DNA from: Brachyspira aalborgi
GTDB taxonomy: Bacteria > Spirochaetota > Brachyspiria > Brachyspirales > Brachyspiraceae
DNA length: 64,000 nt
Direction of reading: 5' to 3'
NCBI RefSeq assembly: GCF_008016455.1
Contig: NZ_SAXU01000001.1
Coordinates: forward strand, 2,396,649 to 2,460,648
A model generated the notes under the pieces. The model did no database searches. It had not been told where the DNA came from and saw nothing but the letters and a program-made list of their open reading frames with translations. Both the position numbers and the translations under genes were made by a program. Shown here piece after piece: positions 17,957 through 26,565 of this stretch (within the stretch, counting starts at the first letter, position 1; each line of letters opens with the position of its first letter).

Positions 17957-18772
17957 TTATCTAAATTTATTTTTGTCTATTTTATTGCTATTTTTATTTG
18001 CTAATTCTTTTTGCTCTTCTATAATAATATTATCTCCGTAGAATTTCGGCGGTTTATTAAAAATAATATCGAATATCATTAAAACTCTCGCTCCAATTTC
18101 TCTCGGAAACTGTCTTATTCTGTATAATTTTCTAACATTGCGCGCATTATATCCGATTGCTTTTATATTTTTTTGTCTCGCTATCAAAATCGCTCTCTCA
18201 TTATGGAAAGGTTGAGAGACTATAGTAAAATTAGTGAGGCTAAAAACTTTATTCGCTCTTATAATAGAATCTCTCGTTCTAAATCCCGCAAAATCTAAAA
18301 ATATATGTTTTTTATCGACTCCTCGTCTTATTAAATCTAAACGCATTTGTCTAGGCTCATTATATGATATATGCCTATTATCTCCGCTTACAAGAATAAA
18401 TTTTATTTTTCCGTTTTTATATAATTCGTATGCAGCATCCATTCTAAATTTAAAATACATATTAACTCTTCCGTCATATAAATATTTGCTCGTTCCCAAA
18501 ACCAAAGCGACATCGTTATATGGAATTTTTTCAATAGAATTATAAATATATTTTTTTGAATAGATTGAAATAAATAAATACATTATCAATATACAAACGG
18601 CGATTACAATTAATATTTCGGATTTAAACTCCCAAATGCATTTTAGGATAAAGAAAATATAATTTATAATTTTAGAAAAAATATTTTTATCTCTAATAAT
18701 ATTTTTTGCCTCGATATAATTATCTCTTATTCTGTTTATTTTTGTATAAAATATTTTTTTTAATTTAAACAT
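17957..18772 (-). CDS. sanA: SanA-like DUF218 membrane protein
   Basis: 271 residues. One membrane helix at about 50-70 after a basic cytoplasmic tail, then a periplasmic DUF218 domain: YNDVALVLGTSKYLYDGRVN near 81-100, FRMDAAYELYKNGKIKFILVSGDN near 105-128, RRGVDKKHIFLDFAGFRTRDS near 150, and FTIVSQPFHNERAI near 180, matching SanA (vancomycin high-temperature exclusion) rather than the shorter YdcF. The role in envelope barrier function is known in enteric bacteria, the reaction is not. No good ribosome site precedes ATG 18772. Confidence 0.85.
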   Translation of the reverse strand: MFKLKKIFYTKINRIRDNYIEAKNIIRDKNIFSKIINYIFFILKCIWEFKSEILIVIAVCILIMYLFISIYSKKYIYNSIEKIPYNDVALVLGTSKYLYDGRVNMYFKFRMDAAYELYKNGKIKFILVSGDNRHISYNEPRQMRLDLIRRGVDKKHIFLDFAGFRTRDSIIRANKVFSLTNFTIVSQPFHNERAILIARQKNIKAIGYNARNVRKLYRIRQFPREIGARVLMIFDIIFNKPPKFYGDNIIIEEQKELANKNSNKIDKNKFR

Positions 18773-18864
18773 ATATTACAGTATATAGAAATAATTTATA
18801 CTTGTCAATTTCATTTGATTATTTATTATAGTCTTTATCTTAAGTATTCAGAGTGACAAATAAA

Positions 18865-18893
18865 AAAGCGCCATATTAAATATGACGCCTTTG
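18865..18893 (-). terminator. Terminator of the lipoprotein at 18919
   Basis: On the minus strand AAAGGCGTCATAT pairs with ATATGGCGCTTT (one mismatch) around a short AT loop and runs into TTTTTT. Confidence 0.8.
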
Positions 18894-18918
18894 TGATTAT
18901 TCTTAAAATTAAAAATAT

Positions 18919-19449
18919 TTATTTTTGTTTTGTAACGCTACCTTCAGCAGGAGTTATTGTCGTCCAACCGTAAGGACCATATACAACTTTTTGAACTATA
19001 CCGCCCGTGAAATAACCGCTTGTAGGACTAGTGAATACGAATTTTCCTGTTCTAGTTTTTTCTCCCTCCACATTCCACTTTGCAGGCGGCGTGAAAGATA
19101 ATGTTATGCTATAAGGATATTGAAAAGTATCTGCAATTTTTCCTGTGTATCCCGCATAACCAGCGTTATTGCCCCATAAACCTTCTGTATCAACATTATC
19201 GAAGTTTAGATTTCCTGCATCGTCAATCCAAAATTGAACATATTTACCGTTCCAAGTTCCAACGATGTCGGATTTAGAACCGCTCTTATTTTCTTCAGGC
19301 TTAGTCGTTGGCGCAGGCGTTTCTTGGCTCGACTCTATAGAAGCCGAAATATTGCCCGCATCAGTAGGCTTCTTTTTGCAAGCTACCGAAACGATAGCTA
19401 TCATAATAGCGATTGCTATTAAACTTAAAACTTTTTTGATTGTAATCAT
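18919..19449 (-). CDS. Small lipoprotein with Pro/Thr-rich linker
   Basis: 176 residues. Lipobox VSVAC (Cys about 24) after a hydrophobic signal. Residues 25-60 are a Ser/Thr/Pro/Glu-rich linker, then a compact beta-rich domain starting SDIVGTWNGKYVQFWIDD, which resembles lipocalin-like or 'GTW' domains that begin with G-x-W, but I cannot place it firmly. It ends TPAEGSVTKQK. AAGGAGT ribosome site. Its promoter (19492-19519) has the same spacing and nearly the same sequence as those of two other lipoprotein genes at 35858 and 37362. Confidence 0.75.
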   Translation of the reverse strand: MITIKKVLSLIAIAIMIAIVSVACKKKPTDAGNISASIESSQETPAPTTKPEENKSGSKSDIVGTWNGKYVQFWIDDAGNLNFDNVDTEGLWGNNAGYAGYTGKIADTFQYPYSITLSFTPPAKWNVEGEKTRTGKFVFTSPTSGYFTGGIVQKVVYGPYGWTTITPAEGSVTKQK

Positions 19450-19491
19450 AAGTTACTCCTTAAATAAGATATTATTTTTTAGTCTATTTAT

Positions 19492-19519
19492 AAGATAAGA
19501 ATTATTTTAAAAAAGTCAA
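19492..19519 (-). promoter_or_regulatory. Shared lipoprotein promoter, copy 1
   Basis: Minus strand: TTGACT (19514-19519), 16 nt, TATCTT (19492-19497), 42 nt before the start codon. The spacer is almost identical to those at 36962-36989 and 37874-37901, including an ATTCT or TTTCT stretch directly before the -10. Confidence 0.7.
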
Positions 19520-19911
19520 GTATTTTTTTTAATTTTTTTAAATTTTTTTTAATCTTTACATATTATTTTTAATGATTTTTATAAAAAAATCATATTTTAA
19601 CCCAAAAACCTTATATTTTTTACAATGAAATAGCAAATTATTACTATTCTTTAATTTATAATTTTTACCATAGCGAGTGAGTGAGACTAAAGTTTGTCGT
19701 TGGAAAATAATTCACTTTTAATAAAATTTATTTATTAACGAAACTAAATTTTAAAAATTAATTTTATTAAATGTGTATTGCTTGGCTTCCGTCCGACTTT
19801 GTAGTAGTAATAGCTTTGTAATGACGGTTTTTTTGTAATTGAAATTTTTTTACTTAAATAATGATTTTATCTAAATCAAAATGCATAATTAAAATATTTC
19901 TATTGTCTATA
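19520..19911. other. Gene-free stretch with dispersed-repeat remnants
   Basis: No reading frame of note. It has AT-rich hairpin-forming sequence at 19570-19592 (ATGATTTTT / AAAAATCAT) and, around 19680-19830, fragments resembling a dispersed intergenic sequence (TTTGTAATGACGG at 19813-19825; compare CTGTAATGACGG at 43341-43352). Confidence 0.45.
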
Positions 19912-20346
19912 TTAATTAATATTTTTAACAACTTCTCTAAATTTGCTAATATCAAATATTCTTGTTGTTTTGCTTTTTTCAAGAGAGGAGCGGACTATTA
20001 ATAAATTATAATCCAATAAATTATAATAAACATAATCGGCGTCTATAATTATTGAACTTTTTTTATCTTCGCTTGCCTTACAATCTAAATTATCGGGAAG
20101 CTCATTATCAAATTTAAAAAAAGTTTTATGAGTTTCAAATACTAAATCGGCGCAATTCCATTCTATGATTATATTTTTTAATTTTGTTTCTTTATTTATA
20201 ATAACTTTTAAATAAGTGTCGTCAGCCCAAGAAGATAATTTATAAGCTAAAAGTTTTAATATAATATTTTTCTCTTCTTTTATAATTTGCCATTTATTAC
20301 TTTTTATTTGATAAACTTCAATATCCATTATATCTTTATCTTTCAT
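19912..20346 (-). CDS. Hypothetical protein
   Basis: 144 residues from the ATG at 20346, chosen because AAAGGA lies just upstream and the longer frame (to 20433) would overlap the gene before it by 73 nt. The sequence (MKDKDIMDIEVYQIKSNKW, then beta-rich segments such as LKVIINKETKLKNIIIEWNC and SSIIIDADYVYYNLLDYN) resembles no family I can name. It has no signal peptide or membrane helix. It begins 14 nt after the sialidase-like gene stops, so the two are probably co-transcribed. Confidence 0.6.
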   Translation of the reverse strand: MKDKDIMDIEVYQIKSNKWQIIKEEKNIILKLLAYKLSSWADDTYLKVIINKETKLKNIIIEWNCADLVFETHKTFFKFDNELPDNLDCKASEDKKSSIIIDADYVYYNLLDYNLLIVRSSLEKSKTTRIFDISKFREVVKNIN

Positions 20347-20360
20347 AAATAAGTCCTTTT

Positions 20361-21464
20361 TTAATTTAAAATAAATCTTTTCAAATATATTTTTCTTGTA
20401 TTGCTTTTTTCTTTGCAACCGTAATATACGCATATTATATTATTACCGTCATTAATGCAAGAAGGATAACCGCAATCTGCATTTTTTATTTTATCTTCTA
20501 TTATCAACTCTTTGGAATTATTAATATTTTCAATTATATTTTTATTTTCAATTTTGTCTAAAATCTTCGCTCTTATTCCGTAAGGTTTTAATCTATAACC
20601 GTAAGTTAAAAGAATTTTTTTATTATTTAAAATTAACGGATTTAAAGGATAACCTTTTATATTTATAGCTTCGGGTTTTGAAAAAGTTTTTCCTTTGTAT
20701 TTTGAATACGATATTGAAGTATAACCGTATTCGTTATTATAATGAGTTCTTATAAATGCAATTATATTATTTTTATATGCAAGTAAAGAAGGTTCAAAAT
20801 ATTCTATTCTTTTATTATTTTTAATTTCGCTTTCGCATAATAAAGTTTTAATTTTCCAATTAATAAAATCTTTTGAGCTTATTATATAACATTGATATTT
20901 ATCATTTTTGCTTTTATTTGAAGTTTTTTTATAAGCGTAAATCGGAGCTAAAATTTCATTTCCGATTTTTATCATATTTCCTCTTATGGCAAAATTTTTC
21001 ATTTCGTTATTTAATTTTATTATATTTGGTTTTGAAAAAGTTTTTCCGTTATCTTCGCTTATGCATAAACCGATTCCGTCAAGCAAGGCTATAGAATTAT
21101 TATATTCTATAAAAGTATAATTTTTAAATAATTTTTTTTCGTTTATAGGATGAAAAGAATATCTAAAATAATAAGCCAATATTGTTTTATTATCTACTCT
21201 AAATAATTGCGGGTCCTGTTTTGCAGCGCAATCGTCTTTGCCTAATTCAAACATTTTTGTAATTTTATTTTTATAAACTGCCGACACAATCGCTTTGCTT
21301 AAAGAATGCAAATGAGAATAATTTTTTTCTGTTTTTGGAGCTAATCTAAAACTAATTAAATATTTATTTTTTTCAAGACAAACTATACTTGGAAAAGCTG
21401 GATAAAATTTTTTATCTTCGTATAATATTTTTTCGTCTAAAATTTTTATAATATTATTTTTCAT
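20361..21464 (-). CDS. Sialidase-like beta-propeller protein
   Basis: 367 residues of the sialidase/BNR superfamily. Asp-box type turns: SEDNGKTFSKP (about 134) and SKYKGKTFSKPEAI (about 258). An early FRLAP in YLISFRLAPKTE stands where sialidases have F/Y-R-I-P, and a late DCGYPSCINDGNNIICVYYG segment (about 332) is common in exo-sialidase and glycoside hydrolase propellers. There is no signal peptide, so if it acts on glycans it would be inside the cell or use another export route. Substrate unknown; a six-bladed propeller with another hydrolase role is possible. A weak ribosome site precedes ATG. Confidence 0.6.
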   Translation of the reverse strand: MKNNIIKILDEKILYEDKKFYPAFPSIVCLEKNKYLISFRLAPKTEKNYSHLHSLSKAIVSAVYKNKITKMFELGKDDCAAKQDPQLFRVDNKTILAYYFRYSFHPINEKKLFKNYTFIEYNNSIALLDGIGLCISEDNGKTFSKPNIIKLNNEMKNFAIRGNMIKIGNEILAPIYAYKKTSNKSKNDKYQCYIISSKDFINWKIKTLLCESEIKNNKRIEYFEPSLLAYKNNIIAFIRTHYNNEYGYTSISYSKYKGKTFSKPEAINIKGYPLNPLILNNKKILLTYGYRLKPYGIRAKILDKIENKNIIENINNSKELIIEDKIKNADCGYPSCINDGNNIICVYYGCKEKSNTRKIYLKRFILN

Positions 21465-21516
21465 TTTAATTTATTTTAAATAATAATTTAAGATATAAAT
21501 AATTTTCGGAATAAAA

Positions 21517-21550
21517 AAGCCTATACGCGTTATAAAATACGAATAGGCTT
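21517..21550 (-). terminator. Terminator of the beta-barrel gene at 21570
   Basis: AAGCCTAT (21517-21524) pairs with ATAGGCTT (21543-21550), with possible further pairing inside, followed on the minus strand by a T run. Confidence 0.75.
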
Positions 21551-21569
21551 AATTTTTAATTTTATATTT

Positions 21570-22370
21570 TTAAAATCTTAAAGTTATTCCAAGTCTCGGC
21601 AATAATAACAATCTCATATTAAGAAATTTTTCAAATTGTTTTAAACTTGCAAATTCTTGAGTTGAAGTCATAGCCGAAGTCCAAGGCGCCACATAATAAC
21701 CTATATCAAATAAAGAAATATCTATACCGACTTGAACTGGCCAATCGGCACCTCTTTTTGGAAATAATTGTATTCTCCATCCTAATTCAAAAGATAAATA
21801 AAATCCTCCTTGAGAATAAAAACCGTTGAATCCATTTGCCGCTATATTTGGACCATAACTTTTCATAGATACGGCAGTTCCGCCAATTCGAGGAGATAAA
21901 AAGAAACCAAAAGGAGCTTTTTTGAAAACGAAAAATTTTACATTTAAAGACCAAGGAATAGTGTAAAAACTTAATCTATCTTCGCCCGATTTTATCTCGC
22001 CTATAGAAAAACCTATATCTAATCCTACCGACATAAAATTAAGCGGAGCAAAATCATAACTGAAACCCAAACCGAAAGCGTAATTTTTTAAATTAGCAGT
22101 CGTTCCAAAAGTTTCCACGCTCAATTTAACTTTATCTACCATCAAATTGAAAATTCCCGCATATAAAGTTGGTGCAAAATTAATGCCGAATAAACTTCGT
22201 CCTTTCACAGAATCCCAAGCTTTATTTTCCTTTTTTTCTTCTTTTTTCTCTTCGATATTTTGAGCGAAAATATTATTGGCGCAAACAAATATCAAAGTTA
22301 TAGAGATTATAAATAATTTTAACCTCTTAAAAATTTGCTTTTTTAAAGCGTTTAATGAATTTTTAGTCAT
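21570..22370 (-). CDS. Outer-membrane beta-barrel protein
   Basis: 266 residues. Long basic N-region then a signal peptide ending NNIFAQ (about 37), a short Glu/Lys-rich stretch, and then alternating strands rich in Gly and Phe/Tyr (FGINFAPTLYAGIF, AFGLGFSYDFAPLNFMSVGLDIGFSIGE and so on). The chain ends LGITLRF with the terminal Phe expected of outer-membrane barrels inserted by BamA. A strong AAAGGAGGT site precedes ATG. A 7-bp tandem repeat (22518-22573) lies about 70 nt upstream of a possible -35 (TTGACT, 22445-22450), which may influence expression. Confidence 0.8.
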   Translation of the reverse strand: MTKNSLNALKKQIFKRLKLFIISITLIFVCANNIFAQNIEEKKEEKKENKAWDSVKGRSLFGINFAPTLYAGIFNLMVDKVKLSVETFGTTANLKNYAFGLGFSYDFAPLNFMSVGLDIGFSIGEIKSGEDRLSFYTIPWSLNVKFFVFKKAPFGFFLSPRIGGTAVSMKSYGPNIAANGFNGFYSQGGFYLSFELGWRIQLFPKRGADWPVQVGIDISLFDIGYYVAPWTSAMTSTQEFASLKQFEKFLNMRLLLLPRLGITLRF

Positions 22371-22517
22371 TTACGACCTCCTTTAAAATTAAAATCTATA
22401 AAAACATTTGAATAAATGATTTTATCCATAAAAAAACTTTCCAAAGTCAAAAGATAATTTGAATATGACTTTAATAATTTTTTGCAATAAAAATAAATCG
22501 CAAAATTTAAAATAATT

Positions 22518-22573
22518 TGGCGACTGGCGACTGGCGACTGGCGACTGGCGACTGGCGACTGGCGACTGGCGAC
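22518..22573. repeat. Tandem repeat (TGGCGAC)x8
   Basis: Eight exact copies of a 7-bp unit, G+C-rich against an AT-rich background, plus two extra bases (TG). It lies between the OpuC-type operon end and the beta-barrel gene promoter. The unit is not a multiple of 3, it is non-coding, and exact repeats of this kind change length by slippage. Confidence 0.95.
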
Positions 22574-22677
22574 TGTTTAAATAATAATATATTAACCATA
22601 ATTGAGATAATTTTAAATTATTTTAATATTTTTGTCAAGCGTTTATATATTTTTTATATATTATGAAAATAAAAAAA

Positions 22678-24261
22678 CTATATCAAATTATTTTTTATAA
22701 GAAATTCCCGCGCAACTTCTTTAGGGTCTTTCTGCATTTCATCAACTTGATAATTTAATTCTATCATTGTCTCTTCGTCAAGCAAATCGCCCAATTTTTT
22801 AAGAATCTCCGCAATTTCAGGATATTTATTTAAAGTGTCGGCTCTTATAAAAGGAACGGCATAATAAGGCGGAAAGAAATTTTTATTGTCTTCCAAAGTT
22901 ATAAGAGAGAATTTTTTTAATAATCCGTCCGTAGAAAATGCGGTTATAACATCGACTTCTTTAGAATCTAAAGCAATATATCTTGGAGCATCGTCTATAG
23001 CGACATAATCTTTAAAATCTAATAAATAAAAATTTGTAAGTCCTATTATTCCATCGGTTCTATTCATAAACTCTATAGTTCCGCAGAATTTTAAATTTTT
23101 AGATGCAAATCTCATATCGCTAATAGTTTTAATATTATATCTTTCTTTAGTTTCTTTTCTTATGGCAAGAACATAAGTATTATTAAAATTAAAAGGCTCT
23201 AAAGTTTCAATATTATATTTGCTCTTCATATCTTTTTTAACTATATTATATACAAAATCGGAATCGTTAGTCGGATTATAATTAAGCAAACTTGCAAACA
23301 TTGTTCCCGTATAATCTACATATAAATCAACATCGCCTTTATCTAAAGCCTGAAAAACTATTTGAGTTCCGCCAAGCGCTAATTTTCTATCGACTATTAA
23401 ATCCGTATTCGCTTCAATTAAATCTGAAACCATATTTCCTAATATCAACTGTTCTGTAAACATTAAAGAAGAAACCGTTATAGTATCTCTCTTATTTATG
23501 TTTAATTTTATTATTTGAGTGGCGCTTAAAATTAGAGTGATAATTATAACGATATATATAATAATTTTATCTTTTTTTCTTTTATCTTCTAATTCTTTTC
23601 TTTTTATTGTTTCATTTGCTTGCAAGCTAATCGGCGTTACCAATCTTTCTATTATAGAAAAAACATAATCTACAAGTAAAGCGAGCAGACAAGCGGGAAT
23701 TGCGCCAGCCAATATTTGATAATTATTAATAGTTCTTATTCCAGCAAATACCAAATAACCTAATCCTCCAGCTCCGACATAAGCGGCTATAGTCATTAAA
23801 CCAACCGAAGTTACAGCCGAAACTCTTATTCCCGCCATTATAACGGGAAGAGATAAAGGAATTTGTATTTTAAATAATCTTTGAGTTTTTGTTAATCCTA
23901 TTCCTTTTGCAGCTTCTAATATTTGAGGACTTATATTTGAAAGTCCCGTATATGTATTTTTTATTATTGGAAGTAAAGAATATAATATAACCATAAATAT
24001 TGCTGGAGCCGAGCCTATTCCTAATATTGGAATCGATATTCCTAAAAGCGCCATGCTCGGTATAGCTTGAACTATATTTGCAAATCCTAAAATAGGTTTA
24101 TTGAGTTTTTTGACATATTTTATTAATATTCCCAAAGGAACGCCAAGCATTATTGAAAATATTACTGAAAATACGGTTAATCTTATATGCTGAAATAAAA
24201 GAGTAAATATTTCATTTCTCTGTTCTATAACATATATTAAGAATTCCGATATTATATTCAA
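22678..24261 (-). CDS. Osmolyte ABC transporter, fused permease and binding protein
   Basis: 527 residues. N-terminal ~215 residues are an OpuB/OpuC/ProW-type permease with about six helices and the EAA loop (EAAKGIGLTKTQRLFKIQIPLSLPVIMAGI near 118). A membrane segment near 235-255 leads into a substrate-binding domain of the OpuAC type (about 262-527: ITVSSLMFTEQLILGNMVSDL, GGTQIVFQALDKGDVDLYVDYTGT, DAPRYIALDSKEVDVITAFSTDG). The fusion form is known in several bacteria. It imports glycine betaine, choline or carnitine as compatible solutes. It overlaps the ATPase gene by 4 nt, so translation is coupled. Confidence 0.9.
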   Translation of the reverse strand: MNIISEFLIYVIEQRNEIFTLLFQHIRLTVFSVIFSIMLGVPLGILIKYVKKLNKPILGFANIVQAIPSMALLGISIPILGIGSAPAIFMVILYSLLPIIKNTYTGLSNISPQILEAAKGIGLTKTQRLFKIQIPLSLPVIMAGIRVSAVTSVGLMTIAAYVGAGGLGYLVFAGIRTINNYQILAGAIPACLLALLVDYVFSIIERLVTPISLQANETIKRKELEDKRKKDKIIIYIVIIITLILSATQIIKLNINKRDTITVSSLMFTEQLILGNMVSDLIEANTDLIVDRKLALGGTQIVFQALDKGDVDLYVDYTGTMFASLLNYNPTNDSDFVYNIVKKDMKSKYNIETLEPFNFNNTYVLAIRKETKERYNIKTISDMRFASKNLKFCGTIEFMNRTDGIIGLTNFYLLDFKDYVAIDDAPRYIALDSKEVDVITAFSTDGLLKKFSLITLEDNKNFFPPYYAVPFIRADTLNKYPEIAEILKKLGDLLDEETMIELNYQVDEMQKDPKEVAREFLIKNNLI

Positions 24262-25280
24262 CAGTTTATCTCCTTAATTGCATCCTCTTTAATAAATTTT
24301 TGATTTAATATTGCCACAAGTTCATTTTGAGTTATTATTCCGATAATTTTTTTATTTTCGTTTATAACATGCAAACTTTCCGCTTTATTTTCGTCCAATA
24401 TTTTAAGTATCGAAGTTATATTTTCATCATATTTAATTTTAGGAATTTTTTTATATTTTCCTTTGTTTGCAATTAAAGTAAAAAATCCCGTTATGCCAAA
24501 ATTATTATTAATATTTGTCATTATATCTTGCGCTCTTATATATTCGGGATTATCCCAAATTCTATTTTTTCCTACAAAAGATTCTACATATTCGTTTTCA
24601 GGCTCTTTTAATATTTTTTCGGGTTCGTCAAATTGAATTATCTCGCCGTCTTTCATTAAACATATTTTATTTGAAAGTTTTAAAGCTTCGTCCATATCAT
24701 GCGTTACAAATACTATAGTTTTATTTAATTTCGATTGCAGATTTAAAAGTTCGTTTTGTAAATCGGCTCTCGTAATTGGGTCTAATGCGCTAAAAGGCTC
24801 GTCCATTAAAACTATATCGGTATCGTTTGCAAAAGCTCTTGCAACTCCGATTCTCTGCTGTTCGCCTCCGCTTAACTCTGAAGGATATCTATTCAAATAT
24901 TCATCGGGATTCAAATCAACCATATTCATAAGCTCTATTGTTCTTTTATATATTTCTTCCGATTTCTTTTTTTCAAGTTTCGGTATAATTTCAATATTAT
25001 CTTTAATAGTCATATGCGGAAATAATCCGTTTTGCTGTATAACATATCCCATATTTCTTCTTAAAGTTATCGGGTCTTTATCGTATATATTCTCTCCGTT
25101 TATATAGATTTTGCCTGAAGTTGGCTTTATTAGTCTGTTAATCATTTTTAAAAGCGTGGTTTTACCGCAACCGCTAGGTCCGATTATAGATACAAATTCG
25201 CCTTTTTCAATTTGGAATGAAATTGATTTTAAAACCGTTCGATTTTTGAATCTTTTAGTGATATTTTCTACTTTTATCAT
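24258..25280 (-). CDS. Osmolyte ABC transporter ATPase with CBS domains
   Basis: 340 residues. ATPase domain: Walker A GPSGCGKTT near 34, Q-loop VIQQNGLFPH near 81, signature LSGGEQQRIGVARA near 135, Walker B IVLMDEP near 157, H-loop VFVTHDMDEA near 190. A C-terminal CBS part (about 245-335) ends in ESLHVINENKKIIGIITQNE. CBS pairs sense ionic strength in OpuA-type transporters. It forms one operon with the fused permease/binding protein. AGGGG ribosome site before ATG 25280. Confidence 0.92.
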   Translation of the reverse strand: MIKVENITKRFKNRTVLKSISFQIEKGEFVSIIGPSGCGKTTLLKMINRLIKPTSGKIYINGENIYDKDPITLRRNMGYVIQQNGLFPHMTIKDNIEIIPKLEKKKSEEIYKRTIELMNMVDLNPDEYLNRYPSELSGGEQQRIGVARAFANDTDIVLMDEPFSALDPITRADLQNELLNLQSKLNKTIVFVTHDMDEALKLSNKICLMKDGEIIQFDEPEKILKEPENEYVESFVGKNRIWDNPEYIRAQDIMTNINNNFGITGFFTLIANKGKYKKIPKIKYDENITSILKILDENKAESLHVINENKKIIGIITQNELVAILNQKFIKEDAIKEINC

Positions 25281-25637
25281 AGTTTACCCCTAAAAAGAAC
25301 TTTTATTTTTATTATACTATAATTAGTAATAATTTCAACCCTAAAAATATGGTTTATATTATAAAAAGATTTTTAATTAAAGAATAAAAAGACACCGCAA
25401 TTAAGCAATGATTTTTATAATTAATCAGATTTTATTATTTATATTTTTCAAAATTATATCTATAAGTCATACTTATCAAGTAATAGTGGCATTTGATGAG
25501 CTACTAAATGTAATTGTTTTCGTATGAGGTTCTTTTTTATATGTATGATTTTGATAATTTGAATATCCTCCGATACTAGTTCCCTCAGTATAAAGAAACT
25601 CAAAGTAATTTATATTATATTAAATAAAATATGGCTT
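25281..25637. other. Gene-free stretch, possible decayed coding sequence
   Basis: No intact gene. On the minus strand, 25470-25620 reads as ~50 open codons without a start (about NINYFEFLYTEG, then GGYSNYQ, ending at a TGA near 25481). Together with the adjacent broken lipoprotein gene this may be further decayed coding sequence, but I cannot assign it. Confidence 0.3.
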
Positions 25638-26101
25638 TCAAATCTTAGAAACCTCATATTCATTTTTTATGGACTCGTTCAAATTTATAACTTCCTTCTC
25701 ACCTAGCAAAGTTCTGCAATTTTCAAGATTATATTTTTTACCAGTTTTCGCTATATAAACAATTTTTTCAATTTCGTTAATTTTATTTTCGCTTACAGTT
25801 TCATTAGATTTATTTTCTTCGTTTTCGTTAGTCGTTTTAATTTCGTTAGTTTTGGTTTCATTCATTTTAGTTTTAGTTTTAGTTTTTATTTCGTACTTTT
25901 TATTTTCTTTAGGAATAATTTTAGCTTTCGTTTCATTAGTTTTTATAATGTTTGTTTCTGCTTCCTCATAAACAAAACTATCCGTGTCATCTTCAATAAA
26001 TTATGTTTCAACTTGAGACTTTTCACTTTCGCCCGAAGTTTCATTTGAACATTGAATAATTAAAACTGATAAAATAATTAATAAAATAATAATTTTTTTA
26101 T
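25638..26101 (-). pseudogene. Decayed lipoprotein gene (lost start, in-frame stop)
   Basis: Read continuously on the minus strand this encodes a lipoprotein signal KKIIILLIILSVLIIQC-SNETSGESEKSQVET, then TAA (26001-26003), then in the same frame a long Glu/Lys/Thr-rich linker and a C-terminal module VYIAKTGKKYNLENCRTL similar to small 'tGkkYH-x-C' domains. At the place of the start codon the sequence is AT-AAAAAAATT instead of ATG-AAA-AAA-ATT, as if the G were deleted. A GGGAG site stands at the correct distance upstream. A start codon at 25865 gives only 75 residues without a signal peptide. Confidence 0.75.
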
Positions 26102-26503
26102 AGAAAACTCCCAGTATTTTTATATTTTTATAAATCTTTAAATAATAAATTTCTAGAAAAATTATTGATAGATTTTATTTAAATCAAATTCAAAATATAA
26201 ATTAAAAAACTATGATTTTATTTCTCTTAATTAATATTTTAAACTAAAAATTATAAAGTCACGAAAGCTAGACATTGTTTTGTGATGTAATAAAATTATA
26301 AATAAATTTTTAATAAAAATTTTATGAGTTAATATATTTAAAATTATTTTTCCTTAAAATGAACTTCAAAGAAGAATTTGAAAGAAGAGCCGAACCTGAA
26401 ATATTTTATATATAAATCAATCTCTTTATTTAATCGTAAAAATAATATAAAATATGTTTGTATTGATTTTATAATAATTATAAAATTTTTTTATTTATAT
26501 TAC
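26102..26503. other. Gene-free stretch before recA
   Basis: No gene found. It is AT-rich. A short open stretch, ATG at 26359 for 18 codons (MNFKEEFERRAEPEIFYI), has coding-like codon use but no ribosome site and is probably a remnant. Confidence 0.4.
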
Positions 26504-26532
26504 TTGACAAAAATATTGTATCTTTATACAAT
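26504..26532 (+). promoter_or_regulatory. recA promoter
   Basis: TTGACA 26504-26509, 17 nt, TACAAT 26527-26532, about 34 nt before the recA start codon at 26566. Confidence 0.8.
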
Positions 26533-26534
26533 AT
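26513..26534. promoter_or_regulatory. Palindrome over the recA promoter (candidate SOS operator)
   Basis: ATATTGTAT-CTTT-ATACAATAT, perfect 9-bp arms around 4 nt, covers the end of the spacer and the -10. The inner form TTGT-N8-ACAA has the layout of the proteobacterial LexA box (CTGT-N8-ACAG). recA is the classic SOS gene, so a LexA-type repressor is the natural guess; no lexA lies in this window. Confidence 0.6.
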
Positions 26535-26565
26535 AAAATATTAATTTTAATTTTGGAGAAAATAA

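Noticed and set aside
20347-20433. Upstream extension of the hypothetical gene at 19912
   Set aside because: It would overlap the sialidase-like gene by 73 nt, and a proper ribosome site precedes the internal ATG at 20346.
26359-26415. 18-codon frame MNFKEEFERRAEPEIFYI before recA
   Set aside because: No ribosome site or promoter; too short to support, possibly a remnant.
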